Positions 33,342 to 42,380 of a stretch of 64,000 nucleotides of DNA are shown here, piece after piece (the first letter of the stretch is position 1; each line of letters begins with the position of its first letter). Under the pieces are notes generated by a model. It searched no databases. It saw nothing but the letters and a program-made list of their open reading frames with translations, and was not told where the DNA came from. The stretch is from DASRDR01 sp963812945 [NCBI: uncultured Candidatus Rokubacteria bacterium] (GTDB lineage: Bacteria; Methylomirabilota; Methylomirabilia; Rokubacteriales). The stretch lies in NCBI GenBank assembly GCA_963812945.1, contig CAWEXD010000008.1, positions 3,472,001 to 3,536,000 of the forward strand, written 5' to 3'. Position numbers and translations under genes: made by a program.

Positions 33342-34589
33342 TCAGTCGTCGACCGGCGCTCTCTCCTCCCGACTCCCGCCGGCGTCGATCCACGCCCGCA
33401 CGGCGTCCGGGCTCGCGTCGACGAGCTCCCGCGGCGTGAACGCATCGACGAGGGCGTCCGGCCACTTCGCGCCGGCCCCGGTCAGGACGCACACGACGTC
33501 CTCGTCGGCCCCGAGCTCCTCGCGCGCCGCCATCCCGAGCGCGGCCGCCACGGACGCCGCCGAGGACGGCTCGACGGCGATCCCCTGCCCCGCGAGCCGC
33601 CGCATCGCGTCGAGGATCGCCTCCTCCGAGACCGCCTCCGCGGCGCCGCCGGACGCGGCGATCGCCCGGAGCGACGCGGGGCCGCCCGTCTCGTCCGCGA
33701 TCGAGACCGCGATCGTCCGGGGGTCCGGATGCACCGGCACCGTCGTGGCGCCTGCCCGCCAGCCGCGCACGATCGGGTCGCAGCCCGCGGCCTGGGCCGC
33801 CACCATCCGCGGCAAGGCACCTGGCGCGCCCAGCGCCCGGAGCTCCCGGAACCCCTTCCAGGGGCCGTAGATCGCATCCCCGCCCGACGTCGGCACGAGC
33901 ATCCTCGCCGGGAACCGGCCGAGCTGGAAGAAGACCTCGTAGGCGATCGTCTTGTAGCCTTCCACCCCGTAGGGCGTGCCGACCGGCTCGGGCGTCATCC
34001 CCGTGGACGGGTACCAGCCGCGCTCGCGGACGAGCCAGGCCACGTGGGCGCCGCGGTCCGCGAGCACGACGACGCGCGCGCCGAACAGCTGCATCAGCCG
34101 CCGCTGGACCGCCGGAGCCCGGGGATCGCAGAACACGAGCGCATCCATGCCGGCCCGCGCGGCGTACGCCGCCAGCGCCGTGCCGTGGTTTCCCGTCGTG
34201 GACGCCACGGCCTTCCGGAAGCCGAGCGCTCGGCCCATGGTGAGCGACACGGCGTGGAGCCGGTCCTTGAACGATCCGGTCGGGTTCCGCGTCTCGTCCT
34301 TCAGCCAGATGCGCGGGCCGTCGACACCGTCGAGTCGCACGAGCGGCGTCGCGCCCTCCGCCAGGGTCAGGACGGACGCGTCCGCGGGTGGCGGCAGCAG
34401 CTCCCGAAAACGCCAGACCCCGCCGGCCCGCGAGGCCCAGACCTTGAGGGTCCCGGCGGCCGCGAGCGCGGCGTAGTCGTAGACGACCTCGAGCGCCGCC
34501 GGCGGATCCGCGGCGCACGCTCGACAGCCTTCGAAGGCGGGGCCGAGCGGCGCCGCGGCACCGCACTGGACGCAGGCGAGGTGCGGCAC
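33342..34589 (-). CDS. thrC: Threonine synthase-like PLP enzyme (fold type II)
   Basis: 415 aa, GTG at 34589 sharing one base with the upstream SixA stop (TAGTG). An N-terminal zinc-ribbon CVQCG...CRAC is followed by LAEGATPLVRLDG and the PLP-lysine motif NPTGSFKDRLHAVSL. TTGNHGTALAAYAARAGMDA binds the phosphate and VPTSGGDAIYGPWKGF follows. It converts O-phosphohomoserine to threonine if a true ThrC, but related enzymes of this group act on other substrates and no hom or thrB is nearby. Last gene of a long leftward series; ends 7 nt from the convergent amidohydrolase gene. Confidence 0.85.
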   Translation of the reverse strand: MPHLACVQCGAAAPLGPAFEGCRACAADPPAALEVVYDYAALAAAGTLKVWASRAGGVWRFRELLPPPADASVLTLAEGATPLVRLDGVDGPRIWLKDETRNPTGSFKDRLHAVSLTMGRALGFRKAVASTTGNHGTALAAYAARAGMDALVFCDPRAPAVQRRLMQLFGARVVVLADRGAHVAWLVRERGWYPSTGMTPEPVGTPYGVEGYKTIAYEVFFQLGRFPARMLVPTSGGDAIYGPWKGFRELRALGAPGALPRMVAAQAAGCDPIVRGWRAGATTVPVHPDPRTIAVSIADETGGPASLRAIAASGGAAEAVSEEAILDAMRRLAGQGIAVEPSSAASVAAALGMAAREELGADEDVVCVLTGAGAKWPDALVDAFTPRELVDASPDAVRAWIDAGGSREERAPVDD

Positions 34590-35053
34590 TAGCGGGTGCC
34601 GCCCGTCCCCGCCGGGACGACCCACTCCAGCTGCCAGCCGTCCGGGCCGCGCCGGAGGCCCGCGGCCGTCGCGGGGGCGAAGTGGACCCGCTCGAGCACG
34701 GTGTCCCCGACGAGCGCCGCCGCCAGCCGCGCGAGGTGCGGGAGATGCCCCACCAGCATGAGGGGGGCCTCGGCCAGCTCGACCTCCGCCGCCGCGGCGG
34801 CGGGATCGTCCTCTGGGAGAAGACCCGCCGCCGTGTGGACGCCGTGGGGCGGCGCGAGCGTCGCGCCCAGGATCTCTGCGCTCTCGCGCGCTCGGGCGAG
34901 CCCGGAGTGCCGGATCTCGGCGACGTCCACTCCGCGGGCCGCCAGGGCCCGCGCCGTCGCCTCGATCTCGGCGCGGCCCTCGCGCGTGAGAGGACGCACC
35001 CGGTCGTCCGGGCCGGACGCCGCGGCGCCGTGCCGGACGAGATAGCACGTCAC
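34589..35053 (-). CDS. Histidine phosphatase, SixA-like
   Basis: 154 aa, GTG at 35053 overlapping the dctM stop by 4 nt. The phosphohistidine motif VTCYLVRHGAAAS (RHG) opens the protein, HSGLARARESAEILGA follows, and the second catalytic His is in LMLVGHLPHLARLAAALVG. Length matches SixA, which removes phosphate from protein histidines. Its location between a TRAP permease and a threonine-synthase-like gene, with overlaps on both sides, is unusual. Confidence 0.87.
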   Translation of the reverse strand: MTCYLVRHGAAASGPDDRVRPLTREGRAEIEATARALAARGVDVAEIRHSGLARARESAEILGATLAPPHGVHTAAGLLPEDDPAAAAAEVELAEAPLMLVGHLPHLARLAAALVGDTVLERVHFAPATAAGLRRGPDGWQLEWVVPAGTGGTR

Positions 35054-36336
35054 TTCACGAAGCCCAGCAGCCGGGGCACGAAGAGCACCGTCTCCGGCAC
35101 GAACGCGACGATCAGGAGCACCGTCACGATGGCGATCAGGAACGGGACCAGCGGTTTGATCAGCTTCTCCATCGGCAGCCCGCTGATGGCCATGCCGAGG
35201 AACAGGCAGAGGCCGACCGGGGGCGTGACGTGGCCCACCGCCGACGCGATGACGCACACCATCCCGAAGTGGATGGGATGGATGCCGAGGATCTCGGCGC
35301 CCGGCAGGAGCACCGGCACCGTCACCAGGATGATCTCCGACGGTGTGAGGAAGGTGCCGAGGAAGAGGTAGAGCGCGATGATGAGGATCATGAACAGCCA
35401 CCAGGTAGGCGCGACGGACTGGATCGCCGCCGCCACCTGGAAGGGGAACTTCGAGTAGGTCAGCACCCATCCGAACGCGCCGACCAGCCCGATGATCAGG
35501 CCGATGACGCCGCTGAGTCGCGCCGAGTCCGCGAAGATCCCCGGCACGTCCCGCCACTGGAGCTCGCGATAGAACAGGGGCGGCACGACAAGCGCGTAGA
35601 CGACTGCCACGGCGGCGGCTTCCGTCGGCGTGAAGAACCCGCCCACGATGCCGCCCATGATGATGACGGGGATCATGAGACCCGGCAGCGCCTTCCCGAA
35701 GGCGTCCAGGAAGCTCCGCAGGGTTGGGGCCGGCTCCCGCGGGTAGTTCCGCTGCCGCGCGATGATGAACGTCGGCACCGCCATCCCGAGCGCCACCATC
35801 AGTCCGGGCACGTATCCGCCCGCGAAGACGGCCGCCACCGACTCGTCAGCCATCCATGCGTAGATGACGGCAACGATCGACGGCGGGATGATCGGGGCGA
35901 GGATCGCCGTGCAGATCGTCAGCACGGTGGCGAAGTCCTTGTCGTAACCCTTCCGCACCATCTGGGGGATCAGGAAGGTGCCGAGGGCCGACACGTCGGC
36001 GACCGCCGAGCCGGAAATCCCGCCGAAGAACAGGCTGTCCACGATGTTGACGTAGGCGAGGCCCCCGCGGAAGCGGCCGACGAGGACGGTCGCCAGGTCG
36101 ATGATCGCTCGCGCCACGCCGCCCCGGGCGGCGATGTTGCCGGCCAGGATGAAGAGCGGCGCCGAGAGGAGGATGAACGAGTCGGACAGGAGCCCGACGA
36201 GGCGCCCCGGGATAATGATCGGGTTGAGCGCGGGGAAGAAGGTCGCGGCCGCCAGGGTGCCGACGCCGAGTGCGAGCGCGATCGGCATGCCGAGCGCCGT
36301 GCACAGCATGAAGACGATCAGGAGCGTCTCGGCCAC
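35050..36336 (-). CDS. dctM: TRAP transporter large permease, DctM (copy 3)
   Basis: 428 aa, GTG at 36336, overlapping the dctQ gene by 19 nt. Twelve or so hydrophobic segments, with FILLSAPLFILAGNIAARGG, the block FFGGISGSAVADVSALGTFL and the permease core ICTAILAPIIPPSIVAVIYA characteristic of the C4-dicarboxylate/sialate branch. It differs clearly from copies 1 and 2, which have AGTLGILVPP-type cores. Forms a complete P-Q-M set with the two genes before it. Confidence 0.93.
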   Translation of the reverse strand: MAETLLIVFMLCTALGMPIALALGVGTLAAATFFPALNPIIIPGRLVGLLSDSFILLSAPLFILAGNIAARGGVARAIIDLATVLVGRFRGGLAYVNIVDSLFFGGISGSAVADVSALGTFLIPQMVRKGYDKDFATVLTICTAILAPIIPPSIVAVIYAWMADESVAAVFAGGYVPGLMVALGMAVPTFIIARQRNYPREPAPTLRSFLDAFGKALPGLMIPVIIMGGIVGGFFTPTEAAAVAVVYALVVPPLFYRELQWRDVPGIFADSARLSGVIGLIIGLVGAFGWVLTYSKFPFQVAAAIQSVAPTWWLFMILIIALYLFLGTFLTPSEIILVTVPVLLPGAEILGIHPIHFGMVCVIASAVGHVTPPVGLCLFLGMAISGLPMEKLIKPLVPFLIAIVTVLLIVAFVPETVLFVPRLLGFVK

Positions 36337-36785
36337 CGCTCGCGCAGGAGGGCCCGGAGCTCCCGGGCCATCGGCAGGAGGATGAGCACCGCGCCGACCG
36401 GCACCGCGGCGTACACGTAGCCGAGGGGGAGCGCCAGGCCGGGACTCGTCTGGAGGTTCGCGTTGGGCACGAGCACGAGGCTCGACCGGATCATCGACAG
36501 GAAGAGCAGCATGGCGAGCGTCGTCGTCACGATGCTGAGGAGGGCGCGCCCGGCCGGACCCAGCCGGTCGCGGAAGTACACGAGCGCGGTGTGCTCGCCG
36601 CGCTCCATGGCGGCCGCCGCGCCGATCATCACGAGCCAGACGAAGAGGTAGCGGGGCACCTCGTCCAGCCCCTCCACCCCGGTGCGGAAGGCGTAGCGGA
36701 GGACGACCTGGAGAAAGACGGCCCCGGTCATCGCGGCGAGGATGGCCCCGCCGAGGAGACCGAGGCCGTCGTAGAACCGCCTCAC
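36318..36785 (-). CDS. dctQ: TRAP transporter small permease, DctQ (copy 3)
   Basis: 155 aa with four hydrophobic helices (LLGGAILAAMTGAVFLQVVL, YLFVWLVMIGAAAAMERGEH, ALLSIVTTTLAMLLFLSMI, GYVYAAVPVGAVLILL). The phrase ERGEHTALVYFRDRL is the standard DctQ loop. It lies 43 nt downstream of dctP copy 3, and its end overlaps the dctM start. Confidence 0.9.
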   Translation of the reverse strand: MRRFYDGLGLLGGAILAAMTGAVFLQVVLRYAFRTGVEGLDEVPRYLFVWLVMIGAAAAMERGEHTALVYFRDRLGPAGRALLSIVTTTLAMLLFLSMIRSSLVLVPNANLQTSPGLALPLGYVYAAVPVGAVLILLPMARELRALLRERWPRRS

Positions 36786-36828
36786 GCCGAACGGGCGATT
36801 GGACGCGCCGGAACGGCCCGGCCGACGG

Positions 36829-37821
36829 TCACTTCAGGCTCAGGATGTGATCGACGATCTTGCGGGCGTCCTGGCCCGCCGGCGTGGCGTAAAACTCGTC
36901 GTAGACGCCCTTGGTCGCCTCGCGGAACGGCGTGGGATCGGGCTTCGTGATGGTGGCGCCCTTTGCCTTCACGTCGTTCTGGATCGAGCGGTCCTCGTCC
37001 AGGATGAACTGCCGGTTCCACTGCTCGGCCGCCCGACCCGCGTCGACAATCGCCTTCTGCGTCTCGCCGTCCACCTTGCCCCACGAGGCCTTGGACATGA
37101 CCAGCACGACCACCTGGTGGGTGTGGCGGACGTCGGCCACGTTCTTGACGATGTCGTAGAACTTGTTGTGGTAGTAGGTGTTGATCCCGCCCTCGGCGAA
37201 GTCGATCACCTTCGTCTGGAGCGCTGTCGCCACCTCGGGGAACGCGATCGGGGTCGAGATCATCCCGAGGGCCTTGAACGTGGCCACCAGGATCTTGTCC
37301 TCCTGGACGCGGACCTTCTTGCCCTTCACGTCGGCGATCGAATTGATCGGGTAGTGGCCGTAGATCCCCCGGTACCCGGCGGCGATGAACCCGACGAGCT
37401 TGAAGCCCTTCCGGTCCAGCACCCCCTCGTAGTACTTCCGGAGGGTGTCGCTGCCGTCGAGCGCCGCATAAACGTGCTGGTAGTCGCGGAAGAGGTAGGG
37501 CAGCTGCAGCGCCGACATCTCCGGCACGAGCGTGGACATCGGCGCGGCCGTGATGGGGCCGAAGTCGATCGTCCCGAGCTGGATCTGCTGCGCCACCTCT
37601 CGCTCGCCGCCCAGGGCACCCGAGTGGTGGTGGATGATCTTGAGCTTGCCGCCCGTCAGCTCGCCGACCTTGGCGACGAACTGGTCCGCGGCCAGGGTCG
37701 TGCCGTGCTTGGCCGGATTGACGTTGCCCATCGTCATTTCGCGCGTCTGGGCGACTGCCGGGGCCGTCGCGCCCACGGCCATGAGGACGCCCGCCGCCAC
37801 GCTCAACCAGCCTGCTCGCAT
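36829..37821 (-). CDS. dctP: TRAP transporter substrate-binding protein, DctP family (copy 3)
   Basis: 330 aa. A signal peptide (MRAGWLSVAAGVLMAVGATA) ends near AVAQT. The mature protein reads MTMGNVNPAKHGTTLAADQF, LGGEREVAQQIQLGTIDFGP, KGKKVRVQEDKILVATFKAL and FAEGGINTYYHNKFYDIVKN. These are features of the DctP/SiaP branch with the conserved Arg in KVRVQED. It is distinct from the two TakP-like receptors at the left end, so its ligand is likely a different organic acid. First of the P-Q-M set. Confidence 0.92.
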   Translation of the reverse strand: MRAGWLSVAAGVLMAVGATAPAVAQTREMTMGNVNPAKHGTTLAADQFVAKVGELTGGKLKIIHHHSGALGGEREVAQQIQLGTIDFGPITAAPMSTLVPEMSALQLPYLFRDYQHVYAALDGSDTLRKYYEGVLDRKGFKLVGFIAAGYRGIYGHYPINSIADVKGKKVRVQEDKILVATFKALGMISTPIAFPEVATALQTKVIDFAEGGINTYYHNKFYDIVKNVADVRHTHQVVVLVMSKASWGKVDGETQKAIVDAGRAAEQWNRQFILDEDRSIQNDVKAKGATITKPDPTPFREATKGVYDEFYATPAGQDARKIVDHILSLK

Positions 37822-37969
37822 GGTCTTCCCTCCCCGAGGTCAGATGTCCACTCTCCAGAAACCTTGCCCAACTCGCGGTCGTTCGGAGAGCAAAGTCTGA
37901 CCCCGGCTCGTCGAGGCTGTCAATGGCCCGGGGTCGGCCCGGCGTACGTGGCGCCGCGGCCGACGGCCG

Positions 37970-38830
37970 TCAGTACCGCTGCCCGAGGGCGAGCTGCTCC
38001 GGCAGGCCGATCAGGTCGCAGAACTCCTGGAACGACACCAGACGCTCCGCGTCCCGCGGCGCCGCGTCCCGGTCGCGGAGCTCCGCGAGGTGACGCTGCA
38101 TCGCCCGGGTGGCCGCAAACAGGAGGTCGACCGGCACGATGATGACGGCGTAACCGAGCTCGCGCAGCCGGGCGAAGGGCACGAGCGGCGTGCGCCCGCT
38201 GGGCGCGTAGTTGAAGAGCAGCGGTCGGTCCAGTCGCCGCGGCAAGGCTTCGATCTCCGCCTCGGAGGTCGGCGCCTCGACGAAGAGGACGTCCGCGCCC
38301 GCGCGGGCCGCGGCCGACGCCCGCTCCACAGCGTCGTCGAACCCGGTCACGGCGATGGCGTCGGTGCGCGCGATGATCAAAAGGTCCGGGTCCGTGCGCG
38401 CCTCGACCGCCGCCCGAATCCGGCCGACGAACTCCTCCGCCGGCACGACCTGCTTGCCCGCGAGATGGCCGCAGCGCTTGGGCGCCACCTGATCCTCGAG
38501 GTGGAGGCCCGTCACGCCCGCCAGCTCGTACTGCTGAACGGTGCGCCGCACCTGGAGGGCGTTGCCGTAGCCGGTGTCGGCGTCGGCGAGCAGCGGGATG
38601 GACACCGCGCTCGCCAGGCTCCGCGCCTGGTCGACCATCTCCGCCAGGCCGGCGAACCCGAGGTCGGGCAGCCCGAGCCGCGCCGCCGAGACGCCGAAGC
38701 CGGTCATGTACACGGCGGGGAACCCGGCCTGCTCGACCAGCCGGGCGGACAGCGCGTCGTACGCGCCGGGCACCACGAGGCCCTGCCGGCGCTCGACGAG
38801 CTGCCGGAATGCGCGGCGCCGCACGTTCAC
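37970..38830 (-). CDS. Isocitrate lyase / PEP mutase superfamily enzyme
   Basis: 286 aa, GTG at 38830. The Mg-binding motif SIPLLADADTGYGNALQV, the ED site LHLEDQVAPKRCGHLAGK (KRCGH in place of the isocitrate lyase KKCGH) and LLIIARTDAIAV are intact. This pattern fits methylisocitrate lyase, oxaloacetate decarboxylase or 2,3-dimethylmalate lyase. It lies between a Liv operon and a TRAP operon, and junction repeat C separates it from livM with the mini-cistron stop overlapping this start. 148 nt to dctP copy 3. Confidence 0.88.
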   Translation of the reverse strand: MNVRRRAFRQLVERRQGLVVPGAYDALSARLVEQAGFPAVYMTGFGVSAARLGLPDLGFAGLAEMVDQARSLASAVSIPLLADADTGYGNALQVRRTVQQYELAGVTGLHLEDQVAPKRCGHLAGKQVVPAEEFVGRIRAAVEARTDPDLLIIARTDAIAVTGFDDAVERASAAARAGADVLFVEAPTSEAEIEALPRRLDRPLLFNYAPSGRTPLVPFARLRELGYAVIIVPVDLLFAATRAMQRHLAELRDRDAAPRDAERLVSFQEFCDLIGLPEQLALGQRY

Positions 38831-38910
38831 CAGGGTACCCAGGGCTCTGCGGTAGTTGATCGGACAGGGTTGATGGGACGGCCTTCGGCCTGTGGCGGCC
38901 TGTGGCTCAT
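38827..38910 (-). repeat. Intergenic junction repeat with mini-cistron, copy C (livM/ICL-family gene)
   Basis: Read leftwards, this 84-bp element runs from the ATGA containing the livM stop (38910-38907) to the GTGA that starts the isocitrate-lyase-family gene (38830-38827). It has the duplicated CCACAGGCCG, the AAGGCCGT hairpin core and two 14-bp units. The 27-codon frame begins MSHRPPQAEGRPINPVRSTT and its TGA overlaps the next GTG, so upstream stop/mini-start and mini-stop/downstream start are both 4-nt overlaps. It is about 25 kb from copies A and B and on the opposite strand. Confidence 0.8.
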
Positions 38911-39890
38911 GCGGCGGTCTTCACCGTCCGTGCCGGGCGGGCCAGGGCGCGGGCGAGGCCACCCCAGATGCCGGCCGGCAGGAAGATGATGAAGAGGACC
39001 AGCAGGAGGCCGTAGATCGTCTCCGCCATCCCGATGAACCTGATCCCGAAGGCGATGCGAAGTGACTCGCTCAGCGCGATGGTGAGCGCGGTGCCCACGG
39101 TCGGGCCCAGGAGCACGTACATCCCGCCCAGGACCACCGCGAACACGATGCGGAGGGACACGCCGATGCCGGCGAGCGTCTCGGGGTTCACGTACGTGAT
39201 GTACTGCGCGTAGGCGACGCCGCCGAGGGCGGTGAGCGCGGCGGACAGCACGGTGATCCCGATCTTGAACCGCGTCACGTGGATCCCGACCGAGGCGGCG
39301 GCCGTCTCGTCCTCCCCGATCGCTTCCATGGCGGCGCGCGCCATCGAGCGGTCGAGGCGCCACCACACCCAGAGCCCGAACGCCCAGAGCACGAGCGTCC
39401 CGTAGTAGAAGATCCGCCGGTCGGCGAACTGGACGGCGAGGAGGCTGCTCGTGCCGGCCGTCTTGAGCGTGAGCCCGAGCGAGCCGCCGGTCCAGTCGCG
39501 CTCGGCGATGATCAGGAGCCGGATCACCTCGCCGACCGCCAGCGTCACCAGGGCGAAGTAGTGGCCCACCACCCGGAAGCGGGAGCAGGGATAGGCGACC
39601 ACCGCGGCGAAGAGCCCGGTCCCCACGACCGCGACCACCGCCCCGATCCAGGGCGTCAGGTGGAAGAAGTTCCAGAGGAGCGCCACCGCGTAGGCGCCGA
39701 GCCCGAGGAACGCCCCGTGCCCCAGGGAAACCAGGCCGAAGCGGCCCATGAGCGACCACGCCTGGCCGACGAACGACCAGATGAACATCTGGATCAGGAC
39801 GTGGAGGATGTACTGTCCGGTTCCTCCGGTCAGGAGGAAGGGCGTGACCAGGAGCAGGGCCGCGAGAACGCCGCCGACCGCCCGGTTCAC
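38907..39890 (-). CDS. livM: Branched-chain amino acid-type ABC permease, LivM (system 2)
   Basis: 327 aa, GTG at 39890 overlapping the livH stop. The marker QAWSLMGRFGLVSLGHGAFL, the segment RVVGHYFALVTLAVGEVIRL and the ATPase-contact loop AIGEDETAAASVGIHVTRFK are all LivM features. The C-terminal PARTVKTAA precedes junction repeat C. Transcription order in this system is livK-G-F-H-M, different from K-H-M-G-F in system 1. Confidence 0.92.
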   Translation of the reverse strand: MNRAVGGVLAALLLVTPFLLTGGTGQYILHVLIQMFIWSFVGQAWSLMGRFGLVSLGHGAFLGLGAYAVALLWNFFHLTPWIGAVVAVVGTGLFAAVVAYPCSRFRVVGHYFALVTLAVGEVIRLLIIAERDWTGGSLGLTLKTAGTSSLLAVQFADRRIFYYGTLVLWAFGLWVWWRLDRSMARAAMEAIGEDETAAASVGIHVTRFKIGITVLSAALTALGGVAYAQYITYVNPETLAGIGVSLRIVFAVVLGGMYVLLGPTVGTALTIALSESLRIAFGIRFIGMAETIYGLLLVLFIIFLPAGIWGGLARALARPARTVKTAA

Positions 39891-40753
39891 TCGCGCCTCG
39901 CCAGGATGCCGCCGGGACGCAGGAACATCATGACGATGAAGACCACGAAGGCGATGACGTAGCCCATCTCGGTCGACCAGATCACCCCGGCGATCGAGAT
40001 GATCTCGCTCATCACGAACGACGCCACGAAGGCGCCCACCATGTTCCCGAGCCCGCCGAGGACGCAGATCATGAACGTGAGCGGTCCGAACTGTCCGCCG
40101 AAGAACGGGTGCACGGAATACTGAAAGACCAGGAGGGCGCCGGCGATGCCGGCCATCAGCCCGCCGACGGCCGAGGTCACGACGTAGACCCGCCGGGGAT
40201 CGGCGCCCATCAGGGCCATCGCGTCCCGGTCCTGGGCCACGGCGCGGATCGCGGTGCCCATGAACGTCCGGGTGAGGAAGAGGTAGAGCGCGAGCATCGC
40301 GAGAATGGAGATGCCGAACGGGATGAGCCGCGTGGCGGGCAGGAAGATGCCGCCGATCTCGAAGCTCGGCAGGGAGAAGCGGACGCTCCGGTGGTCGGTC
40401 GTCCAGAGAAACGTCGCGAACGACTGGATGAAGAAGAGGAGCCCGCCGGTCGCCAGGAGCTGGTTGATCGGCGGGCTCGAGAGGATGGGCGAGATCACGA
40501 GGACGTGCACGCCAATCCCGAGGAGCGCGCCCAGGCCGAGCGAGACCAACGCGGAAAGCCAGAACGGCCAGCCGTACACCTGGTTCGTGAAGTAGATCGC
40601 GTACATGCACAGCATGACCAGGTCCACGTAGACGATCCACACGATGTCGATGACGCCGAAGATGAGGTTCAGGCCGAGGGCGAGGAGGGCCAGGATGCCG
40701 CCCAGCATGATGCCGTTGATCGCGGCCTCGGCGAGGAAGATCGGGTCGATCAC
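39887..40753 (-). CDS. livH: Branched-chain amino acid-type ABC permease, LivH (system 2)
   Basis: 288 aa, GTG at 40753 overlapping the livF stop by 4 nt. INGIMLGGILALLALGLNLI FGV region and IRAVAQDRDAMALMGADPRR (ATPase-contact loop) identify LivH; hydrophobic segments number about eight. C-terminal MMFLRPGGILARRE. Coupled to both neighbours by NTGA overlaps. Confidence 0.92.
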   Translation of the reverse strand: MIDPIFLAEAAINGIMLGGILALLALGLNLIFGVIDIVWIVYVDLVMLCMYAIYFTNQVYGWPFWLSALVSLGLGALLGIGVHVLVISPILSSPPINQLLATGGLLFFIQSFATFLWTTDHRSVRFSLPSFEIGGIFLPATRLIPFGISILAMLALYLFLTRTFMGTAIRAVAQDRDAMALMGADPRRVYVVTSAVGGLMAGIAGALLVFQYSVHPFFGGQFGPLTFMICVLGGLGNMVGAFVASFVMSEIISIAGVIWSTEMGYVIAFVVFIVMMFLRPGGILARRE

Positions 40754-41454
40754 AGGCCCACGTACGCCTTCCGGACGAACTCGTCCTCGGACAGCTCCGC
40801 GGCGCGTCCCTCCATCTTGATGCGGCCGACGTCGAGGAGATACGCGCGGTCGACGATCTTGAGCGCCTGGCGCACGTTCTGCTCGACTATCAGGATCGTG
40901 TAGCCCTCCGCCTGGACCCGTCGCACCAGGTCGAACAGCCGGAGCACCATGACGGGGGCGAGCCCCATCGACGGCTCGTCGAGCAGGATGAGCTTCGGGC
41001 GCGACATGAGCGCGCGCCCGATGGCGAGCATCTGCTGCTCGCCGCCCGACAGGCTCCCGGCGCGCTGGCTCCGCCGCTCCGCGAGCACGGGGAAGAGCGC
41101 GTAGACGCGCTCGAGACTCTCGGCGAACTGGCGTCGCGCCGCACGCAGGTATGCGCCCATGCGGAGGTTGTCGGCGACGGTCAGCGCCGGGAAGATCCGG
41201 CGCCCCTCGGGCACGTGGGCGATGCCGTGCGCCACCATCTCATGGGCCGGCTTCCCGCCGAGAGACGCGCCCTCGAAGGTGAGCTCGCCGCCGCGGGGCG
41301 GGATCATCCCGGAGATGACCCGCATCAGCGTCGTCTTCCCCGCCCCGTTCGGGCCCACGACGGCCACCGCCTCCCCGGCCTGGACGCGGAGACTCACGTC
41401 CCAGAGCGCGGTGAAGGCGCCGTATCCGGCCGTGACGTGGCGAAGCTCCAGCAT
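40750..41454 (-). CDS. livF: Branched-chain amino acid-type ABC ATPase, LivF (system 2)
   Basis: 234 aa, ATG at 41454. Walker A GPNGAGKTTLMR, signature LSGGEQQMLAIGRALM, Walker B LILLDEPSMGLAP with intact catalytic Glu, and TILIVEQNVRQAL. This is a textbook LivF, in contrast to the system 1 LivF with Asp at the Glu position. About 95 nt separate it from livG. Confidence 0.93.
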   Translation of the reverse strand: MLELRHVTAGYGAFTALWDVSLRVQAGEAVAVVGPNGAGKTTLMRVISGMIPPRGGELTFEGASLGGKPAHEMVAHGIAHVPEGRRIFPALTVADNLRMGAYLRAARRQFAESLERVYALFPVLAERRSQRAGSLSGGEQQMLAIGRALMSRPKLILLDEPSMGLAPVMVLRLFDLVRRVQAEGYTILIVEQNVRQALKIVDRAYLLDVGRIKMEGRAAELSEDEFVRKAYVGL

Positions 41455-41549
41455 GCTCAGGTGTCCCGCCCGGGCGGCGGGGCCTGCCGCCCGCTTGCCC
41501 CCCCGCCCTCGGGCTCGTCACCCGCAGCCGGGCGGATAGCTCGCATCGC

Positions 41550-42290
41550 TCAGGTCACCACGAGCTTCTCGCCGAGGTACGCCTCGACGACCCGGGGGTC
41601 CTCGGCCACCTCGAGCGGGCGCCCCTCGGCGATCTTCTCGCCGTGGTCGAGGACGACGACCCGGTCGACCACTCGCATGAGGGTGGCCATGATGTGCTCG
41701 ACCCACACGATCGTGATCTGGAGCTCGCCCCGGATCCGCCGCAGGAGCTCCACGGCTCCCGCCATCTCGGTCGCATCGAGACCGCCCAGGCTCTCGTCAG
41801 CCAGGAGGAGCTTCGGCCCAGTGGCGAGCGCCCGCGCGAGCTCGAGCTTCTTGAGCCCGCCCGCGCCCAGGAGCGCCGTGGACGCGCCCTCCCCGGCGGG
41901 CAAGCCGACGAGCCGGAGGATCTCCCGAGCGCGGGCGCTCGCCTCGGCTTCCGTGTTGCGGCGCGACGCGCCGAAGTGGGCGGCGACCGCGACGTTCTCC
42001 AGGATCGAGAGCTTCCGGAACGGGCGCGGGATCTGGAACGTGCGCGCGACACCCCGGTGGCAGATCGCGTCCGGCGTGAGTCCGCCGATCTCCTCGCTCC
42101 GGAACCGGATCGACCCCGCTGTCGGCTGGAGAGTCCCGGAGATGCAGTTGAACATCGTCGTCTTGCCCGAGCCGTTCGGGCCGATCAATCCGAGGATCTC
42201 CCCCTCGGCGACCTCGAAGGACACGTCGTTGAGCGCGGTGAACCCCCCGAAGCGCTTGACGGCCCCGGACACCGCCAGGAGCGGCGTCAC
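41550..42290 (-). CDS. livG: Branched-chain amino acid-type ABC ATPase, LivG (system 2)
   Basis: 246 aa, GTG at 42290. Walker A GPNGSGKTTMFN, Q-loop FQIPRPFRKLS, the partial signature LGAGGLKKLELARALATG, Walker B LLLADESLGGLD (Ala-Asp-Glu-Ser rather than LDEP), and VWVEHIMATLMRVVDRVVVL. The signature LGAGG in place of LSxGE and the Walker B change are within the range seen in LivG. It follows livK by 90 nt. Confidence 0.9.
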   Translation of the reverse strand: MTPLLAVSGAVKRFGGFTALNDVSFEVAEGEILGLIGPNGSGKTTMFNCISGTLQPTAGSIRFRSEEIGGLTPDAICHRGVARTFQIPRPFRKLSILENVAVAAHFGASRRNTEAEASARAREILRLVGLPAGEGASTALLGAGGLKKLELARALATGPKLLLADESLGGLDATEMAGAVELLRRIRGELQITIVWVEHIMATLMRVVDRVVVLDHGEKIAEGRPLEVAEDPRVVEAYLGEKLVVT

Positions 42291-42380
42291 CGGCTGTGGA
42301 GGCGAGCCGGGCCGAGGGCGTCCCGCTCTCGGCCCCCGGTGGAACGACGGGCGGGGGCTAGGAAGCCCCCGCCCGAGCGA

